NCBI GenBank assembly: GCA_021799495.1
Contig: JAJZAI010000009.1
Coordinates: 1 to 64,000, forward strand
Length of the DNA: 64,000 nucleotides
Reading direction: 5' to 3'
Origin: Deltaproteobacteria bacterium
GTDB taxonomy: Bacteria; Desulfobacterota; Binatia; Binatales; Binataceae
Below are positions 47,460-57,376 of this stretch, piece by piece. Position numbers and translations under genes: made by a program. A model generated the notes under the pieces. It saw nothing but the letters and a program-made list of their open reading frames with translations. It made no database searches and was not told the DNA's origin. Position 1 is the first letter of the stretch; each line of letters begins with the position of its first letter.

Positions 47460-48374
47460 ATGCGGCGGGCCGACGCGGCGGCGCTCGCGCGCGATTATGC
47501 GCGCTGCGCGGAAGTGACGCGGCGCGCCTCGTCGAACTTCTATTATGCGTTCATGCTGCTGCCGCGCGAGAAGCGTCGCGCGTTGTACGCGGTTTACGCC
47601 TTTTGCCGGTTTATCGACGATATCGCCGACGACGAATCGGTCGCCAATCCGTCCGCGATGCTCGCGCGCTGGCGCGAAGAATTGGGCAACGTTTACTCGG
47701 GCCTTCCAAAGCGCCCGATTTCGCGCGCGCTGGCCGACAATGTGCGCCGTTTCAATATCCCGCGCCGGCATTTCGAAGAGGTGATCGACGGCGTCGAGAT
47801 GGACCTGACGCGCCGGCGCTACGAAACTTTCGCCGAACTCGAGCGCTACTGCCACCATGTCGCGTCGGCGGTCGGCCTTATTTGCATCGAGATTTTCGGC
47901 TACCGCGAGCCGTCGACCCGGCTGTACGCCGAGAAGCTCGGGCTCGCGTTTCAGCTCACCAATATCCTGCGCGACGTGCGCGAGGACGCCGCCCGCGAAC
48001 GCATCTATCTGCCGCTCGAGGATTTGCGGCGCTTTGGCGTATCGGAAGCCGACATCCTTGCCTCGGTCCGCACGCCGGAGTTTCGCGCGCTGATGGCGTT
48101 CGAGGCCGCGCGGGCGCGCTCGCTCTACCGCGAGGCGGAAGAAGCGCTGTCGGAGGCCGACCGGCCTGCGATGCTCGCGGCCGAAGGCATGCGCGTGATC
48201 TACTCCGCGATCCTCGACGAAATCGTTCGCTCGGATTATCGCGTCTTCGAGCGGCGTCTCAGTTTGTCGAGCGCGCGCAAGCTGGCGCTCGTCGCGCGCG
48301 TATGGAGCCGCGCCCGGCTGGGCGGCGGCGCGAATTGGGCCAGATGGCGGTCGAAGCAAAGGACGTCGTCGTAA
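47460..48374 (+). CDS. hpnD: squalene/phytoene synthase family protein HpnD
   Basis: ARCAEVTRRASSNFYYAFMLLPREKRRALYAVYAFCRFIDDIADDE...LAFQLTNILRDVREDAARERIYLPLEDL. Confidence 0.92.
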   Translation: MRRADAAALARDYARCAEVTRRASSNFYYAFMLLPREKRRALYAVYAFCRFIDDIADDESVANPSAMLARWREELGNVYSGLPKRPISRALADNVRRFNIPRRHFEEVIDGVEMDLTRRRYETFAELERYCHHVASAVGLICIEIFGYREPSTRLYAEKLGLAFQLTNILRDVREDAARERIYLPLEDLRRFGVSEADILASVRTPEFRALMAFEAARARSLYREAEEALSEADRPAMLAAEGMRVIYSAILDEIVRSDYRVFERRLSLSSARKLALVARVWSRARLGGGANWARWRSKQRTSS

Positions 48375-49708
48375 TCGGCGGCGGCTTCGCCGGATTGTCC
48401 GCCGGAGCCGCGCTCGCCGAGAAGGGATTTCGCGTCGCCGTGCTCGAGAGCAAGCCGGCCCTGGGCGGGCGCGCCTATTCTTTCGCGGATGACGACACGG
48501 GCGACTTTGTCGATAACGGCCAGCACGTCTTGATGGGCTGCTACCACGAGACGCTCCGGTTCCTCGACCGAATCGGCGCGCGCGATCGGCTGATTTTCCA
48601 TCGCGACCTCGAAATTGAAATGCTCGACGGGCCGGGACGGCGGGCGTCGTTGCGCACGTCGCGCCTGCCGGGACCGTTTCATATGAGCGGCGCGCTGCTG
48701 CGCTACGCGCATTTGACGGCGGGCGAGCGCGTCAGGCTGATCGCGGGCGGCATGCGGATGATGGCGCTCAGGCGGCGCGATCGCGAGCGGCTGGCGCGCA
48801 CGAGCGTGGCGGAATTGATGGATTCGCTGGGACAGGGCGAACGTGCGCGGCGGTGTTTCTGGTATCCGCTGGCGATCGCCACACTGAATGACGACCCCGA
48901 ATTGTCTTCGGCCGCATTGCTGGCCGAAGTGCTCAAGCGCGCCTTCTTCTCGCGCCGCGCGGATTCCGCATTCGTGTATTCGCGGGTCGGCCTGAGCGAC
49001 CTTTATTGCGGCGCGGCCAGCAAGTTGATCGATCGCTCGGGCGGGGTGGTCGCGACCCGATCGATCGCGGACGGCTTCGAGTTCGACGAGTCGGGGCGCG
49101 TCGCAGCCGTTCGTCTGCGCGATGGCGGGCGGCTGGGCGCCGCGAATTTTGTCGCCGCCGTTCCGCCGCGCAATTTCCTTAAGTTGTTGCCGGAAACGGC
49201 GGCGGCCGATCCTTTTTTCTCCCGCATCTGCGCGCTCAAGAGTTCGCCGATCGTGTGCGTTCATCTGTGGCTCGACCGGGAAGTGACGGATTCGGCGTTT
49301 GTCGGATTCATCGGCGCCCCCACCCAGTGGCTGTTCAACAAGCGGCGCATCTTCACGCGCCACGGCGAACGCGCGCCGGGATATTTGAGCTTCGTCATCA
49401 GCGGCGCGCGCAAATTCGTCGATCGCGCGAATGAGGAATTGGCCGGCGTGGTGATGAAGGATCTGCGCGCGATGATTCCGGCGGCGCGCGACGCGCGCGT
49501 GCTCAAAGCGATCGTGATCAAGGAAAAGCACGCCACGATCGCTCCGGATCCGCTTTCGGATCGAAGCCGGCCGGCGACCGTCACGCCGATCGGCAACCTC
49601 TTTCTGGCCGGCGACTGGATTCAAACCGGCCTGCCGGCGACGATCGAGAGCGCGGTCGCGTCCGGCCACGCCGCCGCCGCGGCCCTGGCCGCGCGGGCCG
49701 GCGCGTAG
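48344..49708 (+). CDS. hpnE: hydroxysqualene dehydroxylase (FAD amine-oxidase-like)
   Basis: MAVEAKDVVVIGGGFAGLSAGAALAEKGFRVAVLESKPALGGRAYSF; C-terminal NLFLAGDWIQTGLPATIESAVASGHAAA; overlaps hpnD. Confidence 0.92.
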   Translation: MAVEAKDVVVIGGGFAGLSAGAALAEKGFRVAVLESKPALGGRAYSFADDDTGDFVDNGQHVLMGCYHETLRFLDRIGARDRLIFHRDLEIEMLDGPGRRASLRTSRLPGPFHMSGALLRYAHLTAGERVRLIAGGMRMMALRRRDRERLARTSVAELMDSLGQGERARRCFWYPLAIATLNDDPELSSAALLAEVLKRAFFSRRADSAFVYSRVGLSDLYCGAASKLIDRSGGVVATRSIADGFEFDESGRVAAVRLRDGGRLGAANFVAAVPPRNFLKLLPETAAADPFFSRICALKSSPIVCVHLWLDREVTDSAFVGFIGAPTQWLFNKRRIFTRHGERAPGYLSFVISGARKFVDRANEELAGVVMKDLRAMIPAARDARVLKAIVIKEKHATIAPDPLSDRSRPATVTPIGNLFLAGDWIQTGLPATIESAVASGHAAAAALAARAGA

Positions 49709-49716
49709 GCGGCGCG

Positions 49717-50706
49717 ATGGCGCGCCGAGCGCTGGTTTCCGGCGCCAACGGTTTCGTTGGAGCGCACGTGGCGCGTGTGCTGCTGCAAAGCGGCCGTGAA
49801 GTCCGCGCGATGGCGCGCGGCGCGTCGGATATGCGGGCGCTGGAGGGGGTCGAATGCGAAACGGTCGTCGCCGACCTGCGCGATCCGGACTCGATCGAGC
49901 GCGCGGTGGCGGGATGCGATGAAGTTTTTCACGTGGCCGCGGACTATCGTTTGTGGGTTCCCGACGAAGCGCCGATGTACGCCGCGAACGTGGACGGAAC
50001 ACGCAACATAATCGCGGCTTCGTTGCGGGCCCGCGTCAGCCGGATCGTTTATACCAGCACCGTCGGAGCGCTCGGCGGCGGCGGCCGCGAAGACTCGCCC
50101 GTCTCGATATCCGAAATGATCGGACCGTACAAACGGTCGAAGTTTCTAGCGGAGCGGGCGGCATTGGACGCGGCGCGCGCCGGAGCGCCGATCGTAATCG
50201 TGAATCCCTCCACGCCGATCGGTCCGCTCGATTACAAGCCAACGCCGACCGGCAGGATCGTCGTCGATTTCCTGAATCGGCGGATACCGGCCTATATCGA
50301 CACGGGCCTGAATCTCGTATGCGTCGAAGATGTCGCGCACGGCCATCTGCTGGCCGCCGAGCGCGGCCGAATCGGAGAAAAATATATCCTTGGCGGCGAA
50401 AATCTGACCCTGAAGCAAATGCTCGCACGGCTGGGTCAAATAGCCGGACTGCCCGCGCCCAAATTCCGCGCGCCGTGGATCGCGGCGTATGCGTTTGCGC
50501 TAGCCGGCGAAGCGATCGCCCGCACGATTACCCATCGCGCGCCGCGGGCAAGCCTGGTCGAGGTGCGGATGGCGCGCAAGAAGATGTTCTTCGATTCGGG
50601 CAAGGCGCGCGCGGAACTGGGATACACAGCGGCGCCGGTCGATGAGGGATTGGCGCGCGCGATAAAATTTTTCCGTGAAATTGGAGCGGCGCCCGCCGCC
50701 GCGTGA
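49717..50706 (+). CDS. hpnA: hopanoid-associated sugar epimerase
   Basis: MARRALVSGANGFVGAHVARVLLQSGREVRAMARGASDMRALEGVECETVVADLRDPDSIERAVAGCDEVFHVAADYRLW; within the hpn cluster. Confidence 0.9.
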   Translation: MARRALVSGANGFVGAHVARVLLQSGREVRAMARGASDMRALEGVECETVVADLRDPDSIERAVAGCDEVFHVAADYRLWVPDEAPMYAANVDGTRNIIAASLRARVSRIVYTSTVGALGGGGREDSPVSISEMIGPYKRSKFLAERAALDAARAGAPIVIVNPSTPIGPLDYKPTPTGRIVVDFLNRRIPAYIDTGLNLVCVEDVAHGHLLAAERGRIGEKYILGGENLTLKQMLARLGQIAGLPAPKFRAPWIAAYAFALAGEAIARTITHRAPRASLVEVRMARKKMFFDSGKARAELGYTAAPVDEGLARAIKFFREIGAAPAAA

Positions 50707-50712
50707 TCGCAA

Positions 50713-51633
50713 ATGCATCTGCTGCTCGCCACAATCATGCTTCGCCCGTACGTTTTTATATTTCTCGCCGCGTTCCTGTTCATCTCGATCGTCAATTTTG
50801 GCGTCGGCGCGACCGTCCTGTTCACCGCGCTGACTTATTCGGTCTCTCTTGCTTGCGAGTGGAGTTCGGTCCATAACGGCTTTCCTTTCGGTCTTTACCA
50901 TTACATCCAGGCGACGCACGGGCGGGAACTCTGGATCGCCGGCGTTCCTTTCATGGACTCGCTGTCGTTCACGTTTCTCGGGTTCGCAAGTTATACCGTG
51001 GCCTTGCTGGCGGCTTCGCCCGTCTATCGGCGCGGCGCCGATCTGCGGATTCTCGACACGCGGAAAATCCGCCGCTCGCCGCGCGTCTGGCTGATGGCCG
51101 CACTGTTCATGGTGATGGTCGATATGGTGGTCGATCCGCTGAGCGTGCGCGGCGATCGCTGGTTCCTTGGACGGATCTTCTGGTACGACCCGCCGGGACC
51201 GCATTTCGGCGTGCCAATCAGCAATTATCTTGGATGGTTCTTCGTCGCGGCGCTCGCGGTCGCGATTTTTCAGACGCTTGACGGCTTGATTAACCAACGC
51301 GGGAAAAAGCCCTTGGGCGTTTGTCCGTCGTTTCCGTCGCGCGCGCTGCTCGGTCCGGCGCTCTATCTCGGCGTCGTTGGCTTTGGCGTTACGATGCTGT
51401 TTTCGATCGGCGCGGATGAAATCGCATGGGCGGGGATATTTATGTATTTGCCGATGCTCGCGCTGATGCTGCATATCGTCACGCGGCCGGAGAGTTACGG
51501 CGACGCGAGTGCGATCCAGCGCCATCTGGATGATTTTCCCTACGATGCGGCGTCATTTCCCGGCCATCCGCGGCTGTTCGGCGAGCGGCAACCGGGGTCG
51601 CCGGGACGCCGTCCGGCGGTCGGGCGGGAATGA
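50713..51633 (+). CDS. carotenoid biosynthesis protein (CruF-like, multi-TM)
   Basis: CEWSSVHNGFPFGLYHYIQATHGRELWIAGVPFMDSLSFTFLGFASYT...DMVVDPLSVRGDRWFLGRIFWYDPPGPHFGVPISNYLGWF. Confidence 0.85.
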   Translation: MHLLLATIMLRPYVFIFLAAFLFISIVNFGVGATVLFTALTYSVSLACEWSSVHNGFPFGLYHYIQATHGRELWIAGVPFMDSLSFTFLGFASYTVALLAASPVYRRGADLRILDTRKIRRSPRVWLMAALFMVMVDMVVDPLSVRGDRWFLGRIFWYDPPGPHFGVPISNYLGWFFVAALAVAIFQTLDGLINQRGKKPLGVCPSFPSRALLGPALYLGVVGFGVTMLFSIGADEIAWAGIFMYLPMLALMLHIVTRPESYGDASAIQRHLDDFPYDAASFPGHPRLFGERQPGSPGRRPAVGRE

Positions 51634-51650
51634 CCGCGGCGGCCGTGGCG

Positions 51651-52400
51651 TCAATCGAGGTAGGGCGCGCTTCGCGTCACCGCCGTCGCCATCGCGTCCG
51701 CCGCGCGCCGGAGATTCCTTATCAGCCGAATCACTCCGAAGACCATCGCGGGATGCGTCAGCAGGGCCGCCGCGGCTTTGCCATACTGGACCGTTCCGTC
51801 GGCGTTCGCGAACCTGGCCGCGGCCAGATCGTGATCGACGGTGTCCATGATCGCGCGCATCGCGATATACGGATGGCCGCGCTCCTGAGCCTCGAGCGCG
51901 ATCGCCGCGGTCTCCATATCGACCGCGACCGCGCCCGATTGCGCGCCCGCAAGCCGCTTCTCCGCGGCGGTAGCGATCGGCAGCTTGCTGGTCAAAATCG
52001 CGCCGCGGACGTACCTGATTTCACGGCGCGTCAGCGCCGCCGCCGCGCGATCGAAATAGTCACTCGGAACGTCAAGGGTGATTTCGGGGCGGAAACCGTC
52101 ATCCGCGCGCGTCATCACGCGATCCGCCAACACCAGGTCGCCGATTTTAAGCCGCGGAGAAAGCGCTCCGGCCACGCCGGTCAGCACCGCGAAATCGATC
52201 TCGCGCACGTTGTCGAAAATGCGTCGCGCCGTCGCGCGCGCCCGCCGCATCCCGATGCCGCTTTCGGCGAGCAGCACCGGCACGCCGGCGAGCGTGCCGT
52301 AGCAGCCTTTCACCGGTTGCAAGCGGGCGTCTTTTACCGCCTGAAGACGGGCATGGAGCGGCGTGAACTCCGCCCGGAACGCGCAGAGAATGAGGATCAT
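51651..52400 (-). CDS. hpnG: hopanoid-associated phosphorylase (nucleoside phosphorylase-like)
   Basis: MILILCAFRAEFTPLHARL...VPVLLAESGIGMRRARATARRIFDNVREIDFAVLTGVAGALSPRLKIGDLVLADRV...AVDMETAAIALEAQERGHPYIAMRAIMDTVDHDL. Confidence 0.85.
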   Translation of the reverse strand: MILILCAFRAEFTPLHARLQAVKDARLQPVKGCYGTLAGVPVLLAESGIGMRRARATARRIFDNVREIDFAVLTGVAGALSPRLKIGDLVLADRVMTRADDGFRPEITLDVPSDYFDRAAAALTRREIRYVRGAILTSKLPIATAAEKRLAGAQSGAVAVDMETAAIALEAQERGHPYIAMRAIMDTVDHDLAAARFANADGTVQYGKAAAALLTHPAMVFGVIRLIRNLRRAADAMATAVTRSAPYLD

Positions 52401-52439
52401 CGCGATGTGCGCGGCCGATAAAAAATCGCCGGGCCGCTT

Positions 52440-53483
52440 GTGGAAAGTTTCATTGGTCAGCAGAATTGCGCCGATGGCTCATTGCGATCAAGCGCCGGGC
52501 CGCGCATCGATGCGGAGCCGCGGGGAATGACGCCTTCCGGCGCGACCGCTGGTTCCACCCGGCCGGATTCGATCGCCGGCCGTGTGACGCGCGGCGTTGC
52601 GGCGGAGGCGCCGCGCGCGAGCCGGCGTGCGGGGGCGCGCGCCGTGATCGTCACCTCCGACGATTTCGGCGCTTCGGCTGAAGCCAACGCCGGCATCCTG
52701 CGCGCCCATCGCGACGGCATCCTCACGGCTGCCAGCCTGATGGTCGCCGGCGCGGCGCGCGGCGAGGCCGCGGAAATCGCGCGCGATTGTCCGAACCTCG
52801 ACGTCGGCCTGCATCTGGTCGTATGCATGGGCGCGAGCGTGCTGGGCGCGGAGCGGCTGCGCGGCATTGTCGATGGCGCGGGCCGCTTCGGCGACAATCC
52901 GGTTGCTTGCGGGATGCGCTACTTCTTCAGCCGCCGGGCGCGAGTGCTGCTGCGCGACGAAATTCGCGCGCAAATCGAAGCCCATCTCCGCCTGATCGGC
53001 CGGCTCGACCATATCGACGGCCATCTCAATTTTCATGTCCATCCCGCGATCGCCGATATCCTGGTGGAGCTTTGCGCGGAATACCGGGTGCCCGCGATGC
53101 GGATTCCGCGCGAACCGGTGTTTACGACGCTGCGGCTTGCGCGCGACCATCTTTCGCGAAAGTTGGTCGAAGCGGTAATTTTCCGCGCTCTCTCGCGGCG
53201 GACCCGGCGGATGCTCGCCGTGTACGGCATTCGCACGACGGATTGGCTCTTTGGGCTGCATCAAACCGGAAACATGAGCGCGGATTATTTGCTCGGCGTG
53301 ATTCGCCGCCTGCCTCTGGGCGTGACCGAGCTGTATTTCCATCCGGCGTGGGATATCGGCGGCGCGACTCCATCCGCCGCCGCACGGCATGAAGTGGAAT
53401 TGCTGACCAATGCCGCCGTGCGCGCGGCGCTCGAAGGCGCGGACGCGCGGCTCACGAATTTCGCCGAGTTGATTCGGTCCTGA
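52440..53483 (+). CDS. hpnK: HpnK/ChbG-type carbohydrate deacetylase
   Basis: VIVTSDDFGASAEANAGILRAHRDGILTAASLMVAGAA...NLDVGLHLVVCMG...LDHIDGHLNFHVHPAI. The true start may be downstream of 52440. Confidence 0.88.
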   Translation: MESFIGQQNCADGSLRSSAGPRIDAEPRGMTPSGATAGSTRPDSIAGRVTRGVAAEAPRASRRAGARAVIVTSDDFGASAEANAGILRAHRDGILTAASLMVAGAARGEAAEIARDCPNLDVGLHLVVCMGASVLGAERLRGIVDGAGRFGDNPVACGMRYFFSRRARVLLRDEIRAQIEAHLRLIGRLDHIDGHLNFHVHPAIADILVELCAEYRVPAMRIPREPVFTTLRLARDHLSRKLVEAVIFRALSRRTRRMLAVYGIRTTDWLFGLHQTGNMSADYLLGVIRRLPLGVTELYFHPAWDIGGATPSAAARHEVELLTNAAVRAALEGADARLTNFAELIRS

Positions 53484-53599
53484 CGCGGCTCGGGGCGCGC
53501 GGAGGAACTCGCCTCCGACTGTCCTTTGCGCTTAGAATGCATCGTTCCGGAGCGCGCAGGATTGCGCTTCCGGTTATCCAACCCGGAGAAGATCGCCAG

Positions 53600-56173
53600 A
53601 TGTTCGATCAGGAAACCACGCTTGCGGCCGACAAGGCGCTGGAACACCGCCTGCCCGCCAACGTCACTCCCGAACGATACGACCTGCGCCTGACGCCCGA
53701 TTTGCAAACTTTCACTTTCGACGGAGAAGAGACCGTCGCCGTCAGGGTCCATCAGGCGACCGCCGAGGTCGCGCTGAATGCGCTCGAATTGCAAATCGAT
53801 TCCGTCGCCGCCGAACGCGGCGGCGAATCCCTTTCGGCGCGCATCGAAATGGAGTCTGCGCGCGAGCGCGCCCGATTTATTTTCCCGCACGCGCTGGAGC
53901 CCGGCGAATGGAAGTTGACGATCCGGTTCCGCGGCGTGCTCAACGACAAGCTGCACGGCTTCTATCGCAGCCAATACGTCGATTCCGCGGGCAAAACCCA
54001 CGTTCTGGCGACCACTCAGTTCGAGGCGACCGACGCGCGGCGCGCGCTGCCGTGCTGGGACGAACCGGCGCTCAAGGCGGTGTTCGGCGTGACGCTGGTG
54101 GTCGATGAAAAACTCACCGCGCTTTCCAACGCCGGCGTGAAAGCGGCGCGCACGCTCAGCGGCGGCAAAAAGGAAGTCGTCTTCCATGACACGATCCGGA
54201 TGTCCACCTATCTGCTCGCGTTCATCGTCGGCGAATTCGAGGCGACCGAAACCGTCGATGCGGGCACGCCGCTCAGGGTCGTGCACGTTCCGGGCAAGGG
54301 CGGGCTTACCGAATGGGCGAAGCAGATCGGTTCGTTCTCGCTGAAATTTTTCGCCGGCTACTACGGAATTCCCTATCCCGGCGACAAGCTCGACCTGATT
54401 GCGATACCGGACTTCGCCGCCGGCGCGATGGAGAATCTGGGCGCGATCACGTTCCGCGAAACCGCGCTGCTCGCCGACGACAAGACCGCGTCGCGCGCCG
54501 AACTCGAACGGGTCGCCGACGTGGTTTCGCACGAAAACGCGCACATGTGGTTTGGCGATCTGGTCACGATGCGCTGGTGGAACGGAATCTGGCTCAACGA
54601 GGCGTTCGCCACGTTCATGGAGATGTTGGCGGTCGATGCGTGGAAGCCGCAATGGAAACGCTGGGAGAGCTTCGGCGTGTCGCGCGGCGCCGCGATGGCG
54701 ATCGACGCGCTCAAAAGCACCCGTTCGATTGAATACACCGTGCTCAGCCCGGAGGACTGCCGTTCGATGTTCGATGTGCTGACGTACGAAAAGGGCGCGT
54801 CGGTGTTGCGGATGCTCGAGCAGTTCCTCGGCGCCGAGGAGTTTCGCAAAGGCATCTCGCTCTATTTGAAGAAGCATCAGTACGCCAACGCCGAGACCGG
54901 CGATCTCTGGGACGCGCTGGAGGAATCGACCGGCCAGCCGGCGCGCGCGATGATGGATACGTGGATTTTTCAGCAGGGCTTTCCGGTCGTCAGCGCCGAA
55001 CTGGCCGCTGATGGCCGGTCGCTGCGCCTGAGTCAGCGGCGGTTCTTTTACGCGCCGCCGGCAAATCCCGAACCGCAGCTCTGGCATGCGCCGATCATGG
55101 TTCGCGCCGCGACCGATTCGGGCGTCGCTTCGCGCAAGCTGCTGCTCACCACCGCCGAAGCCACGCTCGAATTGCCAGGCAAACCGCGATGGGCGTTGCT
55201 GAATGAGGGCGGACACGGCTTTTTCCGGGTGCGTTATGCGCCCGATTTGCTGGCCGCGCTCACTGCCAATTTGGGCGAGTTGCAGCCGATCGAGCGCTTC
55301 GGACTGGTCAGCGACACCTGGGCCGCGACCGTCGCCGGTCTCACGTCGCTGAGCGAGTTCATGCGAATGGCGGCGCTGTTTCGCGACGAAACGAACCTCA
55401 ACGTGTGGCGCGCGCTGATTGCCGCGTTCAATTATCTGGATATGATCGCGTCTCCGGCGCAGCGTCCCGCCGTCGCCGCGGCAGTGCGCGAGATCGCCGG
55501 ACCCGCCGCGAGCCGCCTCGGATGGTCGCCGACGCCGGGCGAGGACGAATTGCGCGGCCAGTTGCGCGCGACTTTGATAGGCGCGCTCGGAACGATCGGC
55601 GACGATCCGGCCGTGCAGGCGCGGGCCCGCGAACTTTACGCGGAGTGGGACGCGAATCCCGCGCGCGCCGACCGCGATCTGACGCCCGCGCTGGTCGCGA
55701 TTCTCGCGCATTGCGGCGACGCCGCCCGTTACCAGGATTTCAAGCGCCGCTTCAAGTCCGCGCGCACGCCGCAGGAGGAGCAGCGCTATCTGTTTTCGCT
55801 GGCCAATTTCCGCGATCCGGCTTTGCTCGCGGAGACCATGGAGATGACGCTCAACGGTGAAGTGCGCACGCAGAACGCTCCGTACCTGATGCATTCGCTG
55901 CTTTACAATAATGTTTCCCGCTACGCCGCGTGGGACTTTGTGAAAGCCCATTGGGACGTCATCGTCGATCGCTATCCGGACAGCGCGCTGCCGCGGATGT
56001 GCGAGGCGATCAACGGCCTGCTCGACCGGCAGGCGGAGGTCGAGGAGTTCTTCGCCAAACACAAAGTCCGGCTGGGCGGCAAGCTGATCGATCAGCATCT
56101 CGAGCGGCTCGGAGTCGCGGCTGCCTTCCGCAATCGCGAGGGCGCCCGGCTGGAAGCGTCGCTGCGGCCGTGA
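53600..56173 (+). CDS. M1-family aminopeptidase
   Basis: LGAITFRETALLADD (GAMEN-like GAMENLG), VVSHENAHMWFGDLVTMRWWNGIWLNEAFATFME (variant HExxH, here HENAH). Confidence 0.93.
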   Translation: MFDQETTLAADKALEHRLPANVTPERYDLRLTPDLQTFTFDGEETVAVRVHQATAEVALNALELQIDSVAAERGGESLSARIEMESARERARFIFPHALEPGEWKLTIRFRGVLNDKLHGFYRSQYVDSAGKTHVLATTQFEATDARRALPCWDEPALKAVFGVTLVVDEKLTALSNAGVKAARTLSGGKKEVVFHDTIRMSTYLLAFIVGEFEATETVDAGTPLRVVHVPGKGGLTEWAKQIGSFSLKFFAGYYGIPYPGDKLDLIAIPDFAAGAMENLGAITFRETALLADDKTASRAELERVADVVSHENAHMWFGDLVTMRWWNGIWLNEAFATFMEMLAVDAWKPQWKRWESFGVSRGAAMAIDALKSTRSIEYTVLSPEDCRSMFDVLTYEKGASVLRMLEQFLGAEEFRKGISLYLKKHQYANAETGDLWDALEESTGQPARAMMDTWIFQQGFPVVSAELAADGRSLRLSQRRFFYAPPANPEPQLWHAPIMVRAATDSGVASRKLLLTTAEATLELPGKPRWALLNEGGHGFFRVRYAPDLLAALTANLGELQPIERFGLVSDTWAATVAGLTSLSEFMRMAALFRDETNLNVWRALIAAFNYLDMIASPAQRPAVAAAVREIAGPAASRLGWSPTPGEDELRGQLRATLIGALGTIGDDPAVQARARELYAEWDANPARADRDLTPALVAILAHCGDAARYQDFKRRFKSARTPQEEQRYLFSLANFRDPALLAETMEMTLNGEVRTQNAPYLMHSLLYNNVSRYAAWDFVKAHWDVIVDRYPDSALPRMCEAINGLLDRQAEVEEFFAKHKVRLGGKLIDQHLERLGVAAAFRNREGARLEASLRP

Positions 56174-56198
56174 GCCGGCCGGCGGCGCGCAGGATCGG

Positions 56199-57311
56199 CT
56201 AGGCGCGCGGCGGAGGAATTGCCACGGCCACGCCGCATTTGCGCGCCGTGTACCGGCCGAGCAGCCTGACCACATCGGGAATCACGTGGCCGATCGCTTC
56301 GGGCCGGTAACCGACCGCTTCCGGCCCCTGCGCCCGCATCATCCCGAACGTCGAGAGCCGGAATAGTCCGGCGACCGCCTGGCAGTACCGGAAGTGCTTG
56401 AGATCCATCGGCGCGAGCGCCTGATAGGCCGGAATGTAGAGCGCCGCGAACAGGCGGCGCAACGTATTTCCCGCCGGGTTGTCCCGCATCCATCGCGGCC
56501 GATCCATCGCGCTGGTTGCGAGTATCGCCGCGGTGGTCGCGGCGTCCAGATGGCGGTCGCCGCGGTCCGCTTTTACCCAATCGATTACGCCGGTCACCCT
56601 GAAGCCGCTGACGATCACGTTCTGCGGATGGTAATCCAGATGCACGGGAACTTCCGGCGCCGATCGGAAGCGCGGCGCCTCTTGCCGCAGCTTGAGGAAA
56701 GCGTCTTCAAGGCCGGGCAACGGTCCGCGTTCGATCCGTTCGCCGATCGCCGCCAGCGCGCGATCGAGCAGCGTCGCCGCGGACTGCGAACCGGCGCCAT
56801 TTCCGTTGTTCGGGTTCGGCGCGGCGGCTCCGCCGGCTGGAATCGTCGCGGCCGGCAATCGATGCAATTTTGTCTGAGCGTGCACGAACGCGGCGAATCC
56901 CAGCGAGAAGGTTTGGAACGCCTGCGGAAAACTTTTAGTCGCAAAGAGCGGTCCGCCCGCCGCCCGTTCCATGATCATAAACGGCGCGCCCAGCGCCGCC
57001 CGGTTTGGTTCGAAGGCGAACGGACGCGGCGTTGGATAGCCGGCCCGCGCCAGATTGAACATCACGCGGCTTTCATGCGCCGCCTTGGCGTGGGCCGCTA
57101 ATCCTTCATAGCAGCGCAACACCAGCCGCGCGCCGGTTGGAATATCCGCGGCGCGCTGGGTGTGCGCCGCAAGCTCGAACTCGAAGATGGTCGTTTCCCA
57201 TCCGGAGGCGAGCGGGCGGAAAAGGCCGAGCGGGGCGCCTAGCCATTCGCTCAGCCTTTCGCTGATCGCTTCAACGGCCGATGGGCCGCCGGCTTCAACC
57301 GCCGATTCCAT
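56199..57311 (-). CDS. aminoglycoside phosphotransferase (APH)-family protein
   Basis: PVHLDYHPQNVIVSGFRVTGVIDWVKADRGDRHLDAATTAAIL kinase catalytic motifs. Confidence 0.85.
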   Translation of the reverse strand: MESAVEAGGPSAVEAISERLSEWLGAPLGLFRPLASGWETTIFEFELAAHTQRAADIPTGARLVLRCYEGLAAHAKAAHESRVMFNLARAGYPTPRPFAFEPNRAALGAPFMIMERAAGGPLFATKSFPQAFQTFSLGFAAFVHAQTKLHRLPAATIPAGGAAAPNPNNGNGAGSQSAATLLDRALAAIGERIERGPLPGLEDAFLKLRQEAPRFRSAPEVPVHLDYHPQNVIVSGFRVTGVIDWVKADRGDRHLDAATTAAILATSAMDRPRWMRDNPAGNTLRRLFAALYIPAYQALAPMDLKHFRYCQAVAGLFRLSTFGMMRAQGPEAVGYRPEAIGHVIPDVVRLLGRYTARKCGVAVAIPPPRA

Positions 57312-57376
57312 AACGCGCCGGCACCGTTCAGCCGGAAATCGCCGGCGCGCATCCGGAGCGCGGAACGCGCGCGGTT

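Noticed and set aside
47603-48343. N-terminal part of the 701-aa ORF 47603-49708 as an HpnE extension
   Set aside because: It overlaps hpnD out of frame and is Arg-rich. The FAD-binding N-terminus begins at the ATG at 48344.
48236-50002. 588-aa minus-strand ORF
   Set aside because: Antisense to hpnE/hpnA; compositionally an antisense artefact.
53285-56275. 996-aa minus-strand ORF
   Set aside because: Antisense to the well-supported M1 aminopeptidase. Arg/Gly/Ala-rich low-meaning translation typical of high-GC antisense frames.
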